23,724 bases of DNA from Syntrophaceae bacterium UBA5619 (GTDB lineage: Bacteria; Desulfobacterota; Syntrophia; Syntrophales; UBA5619): positions 14,805 to 38,528 of the forward strand of contig DIKL01000086.1 of NCBI GenBank assembly GCA_002424545.1, given 5' to 3'. This document shows positions 22,115 to 23,724 of this stretch, piece by piece. The notes beneath the pieces were generated by a model. That model saw only the letters and a list, made by a program, of their open reading frames with translations. It was not told the origin of the DNA and searched no databases. The position numbers were made by a program, and so were the translations under genes. Positions within the stretch are counted from its first letter, which is position 1; each line of letters begins with the position of its first letter.

Positions 22115-22162
22115 ACAGCGGGATCCGTTGATCGCCCAGGGTCTCTTGCGCCGGTGATTTTT

Positions 22163-23098
22163 TCAATTGCAGTGGCTGCAATGCTCCATCTCCCCGGCCG
22201 ACGCCGGCAGGATCTGGAGTGTCGTATGGTTGATTCGATACTTGTGGAGCAGCATCTCCTGAACGGCACGGATGATGGCTTCGTGGTCTGGGTTATCCTC
22301 TCCGGAGACCAGATGGGCGGAGAGCAGCTTCTGTTCGGAACCGGTCTCCCAGATGTGGAGATCGTTCACCTCCGACACGGCGGGGATCGTCAGCAGGTCA
22401 TTCTTGACCTGAAGGAAATCGATACCGGGGGGTACGGCGTCCAGGAGTGAATTGACCGCCTGCCGGACAATCTTGTAGATTTCGCGGGCGATGACCAGAC
22501 AGATCAACAGGGAGAGGATCGGATCGACGAAACGCCAGCCGAAAAACAGGATCAGCAGGGCGCCGACGATCACCGCGAGGGAGAACAAGGAATCCTGGAG
22601 CGAATGGAGCCAGGCGCTCTTCATGTTGATGTTCCGTGCCGCGACCTTCCGCAGCAGGAGCGTGGCCGCCCCGTTCCCGACGAGGGCCACGACGGCGACC
22701 CACAGCATCGTCTGGCCGGGGACCGCCGCCGGCGCCGTGAATCGCTTGACGGTCTCCCAAAAGACGAAGGCGATCACGACGGACAGACCGATGCTGTTGA
22801 CAAAGGCGGCGATGAACTCGATCTTCCGATAGCCGTAGGTCTTCCGCTCGTTGGCGGGACGGCGGGCAACCTTCTCCGCCCAGTAGCTGAAGAGCATGTG
22901 GGCGATGTCGCTCAGGTTGTGGACGGCGTCCGAGATCAGCGCCATGCTCTGGATCAGCAGACCGAACACCAGTTCGAAGGCCACGATCCCGCCGTTGATC
23001 ACGATGGCCAGGATCAGGTTCTTCAGCGAAGCCGGCGGTTCATGACGATGGCTGTGACCGGGGCTGTGGTCTTGGTCGTGGCTGTGTTCCATGTTCAT
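22163..23098 (-). CDS. Cation diffusion facilitator (Zn/Cd/Co exporter, CzcD/ZitB-like)
   Basis: 311 aa. A His-rich N-terminus (HSHDQDHSPGHSHRHE, 5-20) is followed by six membrane segments and a cytoplasmic ferredoxin-like domain. The metal site of CDF exporters is seen as DAVHNLSD in TM2 (His60, Asp64) and HSLQD in TM5 (His165, Asp169), the HD-HD pattern typical of Zn2+/Cd2+ transporters. ASAGEMEHCSHCN at the C-terminus adds a Cys/His cluster. It exchanges metal for H+ across the inner membrane. It is downstream of the 4Fe-4S gene by 36 bp and convergent with the DUF2703 gene. Confidence 0.94.
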   Translation of the reverse strand: MNMEHSHDQDHSPGHSHRHEPPASLKNLILAIVINGGIVAFELVFGLLIQSMALISDAVHNLSDIAHMLFSYWAEKVARRPANERKTYGYRKIEFIAAFVNSIGLSVVIAFVFWETVKRFTAPAAVPGQTMLWVAVVALVGNGAATLLLRKVAARNINMKSAWLHSLQDSLFSLAVIVGALLILFFGWRFVDPILSLLICLVIAREIYKIVRQAVNSLLDAVPPGIDFLQVKNDLLTIPAVSEVNDLHIWETGSEQKLLSAHLVSGEDNPDHEAIIRAVQEMLLHKYRINHTTLQILPASAGEMEHCSHCN

Positions 23099-23134
23099 TT
23101 GTCTTTTGCTTTCTCAGACCCGCAAGAACGGAAA

Positions 23135-23338
23135 TCAGCGCATTTCGACGGCATTACCGCAGCATGCCGTTGAGCAGAGGCCGCACCCATCGCACTTTTC
23201 ATGGTCGAAAGCGATCCTGCCGCCGAGCGGTTCCGCGTCATCTTCGATATAGGCAACCGCTCCGCGCGAACAGGCCTCGACGGCTTTGCACAGCGCCTTG
23301 ACTGCCGGACATTTCCTCTTGTCAAGATGGGGTCTCAT
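23135..23338 (-). CDS. Small 4Fe-4S ferredoxin-like protein
   Basis: 67 aa. The C-terminal CDGCGLCSTACC gives the ferredoxin pattern Cys49-x2-Cys52-x2-Cys55-x3-Cys59, enough for one 4Fe-4S cluster. The N-terminal half has Cys10, Cys17 and Cys23 with irregular spacing (KCPAVKALCKAVEAC) and so may not be a second complete cluster. The gene starts 3 bp after the stop of the CcdA-like gene, so the pair is coupled. It may pass electrons to or from the membrane thiol-redox protein. Confidence 0.85.
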   Translation of the reverse strand: MRPHLDKRKCPAVKALCKAVEACSRGAVAYIEDDAEPLGGRIAFDHEKCDGCGLCSTACCGNAVEMR

Positions 23339-23341
23339 GGT

Positions 23342-23724
23342 TCACCCGATCAAAAATGGACTGCCGATGAAATAGATCCCCAGAAGACCGATCACCACTC
23401 CGGCGCTCTTCTTGAACCAACCCCCGGAAGCGATCCAGGCATCGCTCTCGGTCAGCCGCCGGACAGCCGCCGTGGAGCTGCCGGCGATCATGATGGGAAG
23501 GCAGTGACCCAGAGCGAACAGCAGGCTCAGCAGAACCCCGGTCATAACCTTCTGCTGAACCGTGATGATCGCCAGGATCGGGGCGATGAAGCCGAAGGTG
23601 CAGGAACCGGACAGAACCCCGTAGGCCAGCCCCAGAAATAAAGCGCCGCGGAGGCCCCTTACGTTCAGCTTTTGCAGTCGGCCGCCGGAAAGATTGCATT
23701 TCTCCACCCCCAGCATCCCCAGGG
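23342..23724 (-). CDS. CcdA/DsbD-type membrane thiol-redox protein, C-terminal part (5' end outside window)
   Basis: The frame is open to the right edge; about 127 codons are visible. GALFLGLAYGVLSGSCTFGF and LLFALGHCLPIMIAG are the second-half membrane motifs of CcdA with their conserved Cys; further helices follow at VMTGVLLSLLFAL and AGVVIGLLGIYFIG. CcdA proteins carry reducing equivalents from cytoplasmic thioredoxin to periplasmic thiol partners. The stop is 3 bp before the 4Fe-4S gene ATG. Co-occurrence with a metal exporter and, convergently, ArsR/DUF2703 resembles arsenic or metal clusters in anaerobes where CcdA-like genes sit beside thiol carriers. Confidence 0.85.
   Translation of the reverse strand, partial: LGMLGVEKCNLSGGRLQKLNVRGLRGALFLGLAYGVLSGSCTFGFIAPILAIITVQQKVMTGVLLSLLFALGHCLPIMIAGSSTAAVRRLTESDAWIASGGWFKKSAGVVIGLLGIYFIGSPFLIG

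Overview
The window is GC-rich (about 60%), densely packed, and reads as chromosomal DNA from an anaerobic Gram-negative bacterium. The best guess is Desulfobacterota (old Deltaproteobacteria), perhaps Syntrophales-like. The reasons are a two-subunit 2-oxoacid:ferredoxin oxidoreductase, a PilT retraction ATPase, a HesB-like selenoprotein of a type known from that group, pyruvoyl-dependent arginine decarboxylase, a stand-alone ferritin-like protein, and outer-membrane proteins. The taxonomic placement is inference. No rRNA, tRNA, CRISPR array, transposase or phage gene was seen.

Layout. (1) 1-7.4 kb is mostly housekeeping: the 3' part of tex, a convergent SRAP/YedK-type protein, a small secreted-protein pseudogene broken by an in-frame TGA, korAB, pilT, and on the minus strand a HesB-like gene followed by a TPR gene. 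The HesB-like gene has an internal TGA exactly where the family has its conserved Cys/Sec, so it is very probably a selenoprotein; a conventional gene caller would truncate it. (2) 7.5-11.8 kb: a pyruvate-kinase-C-domain-like protein behind a near-consensus sigma70 promoter, then a minus-strand series: a cyclic-nucleotide-binding-fold protein, a ferritin-like protein, arginine decarboxylase, nitroreductase, an alpha/beta hydrolase, and a 22-residue lysine-rich protein. (3) 11.8-15.5 kb is a metalloid/selenium-flavoured island: a CC-containing PadR regulator, a permease with four CC pairs in a soluble loop, a small unrecognised ORF coupled to a DUF3343 (putative Se/S carrier) gene, a His-rich membrane protein, and divergently the arsenite methyltransferase arsM. 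(4) 15.5-16.4 kb: a vapBC-type toxin-antitoxin pair followed by a truncated radC whose break lies next to the arsM terminator, marking a probable recombination junction. (5) 16.6-20.7 kb: a tightly coupled four-gene envelope operon (ABC ATPase, MacB/LolC-like permease, LolA-like periplasmic protein, outer-membrane beta-barrel). (6) 20.9-23.7 kb: a second thiophilic-metal island: ArsR with a clear promoter-operator, a Cys-rich DUF2703 protein, and convergently a CcdA-like membrane protein, a 4Fe-4S protein and a CDF metal exporter.

Two metal(loid) islands, each with Cys-rich regulators, carriers and transporters, flank the envelope export operon and the TA/radC scar. The most notable points are the Sec-encoding HesB-like gene, the DUF3343 operon with its coupled mini-ORF and a palindrome over the promoter, the radC scar, and the four-gene envelope operon.
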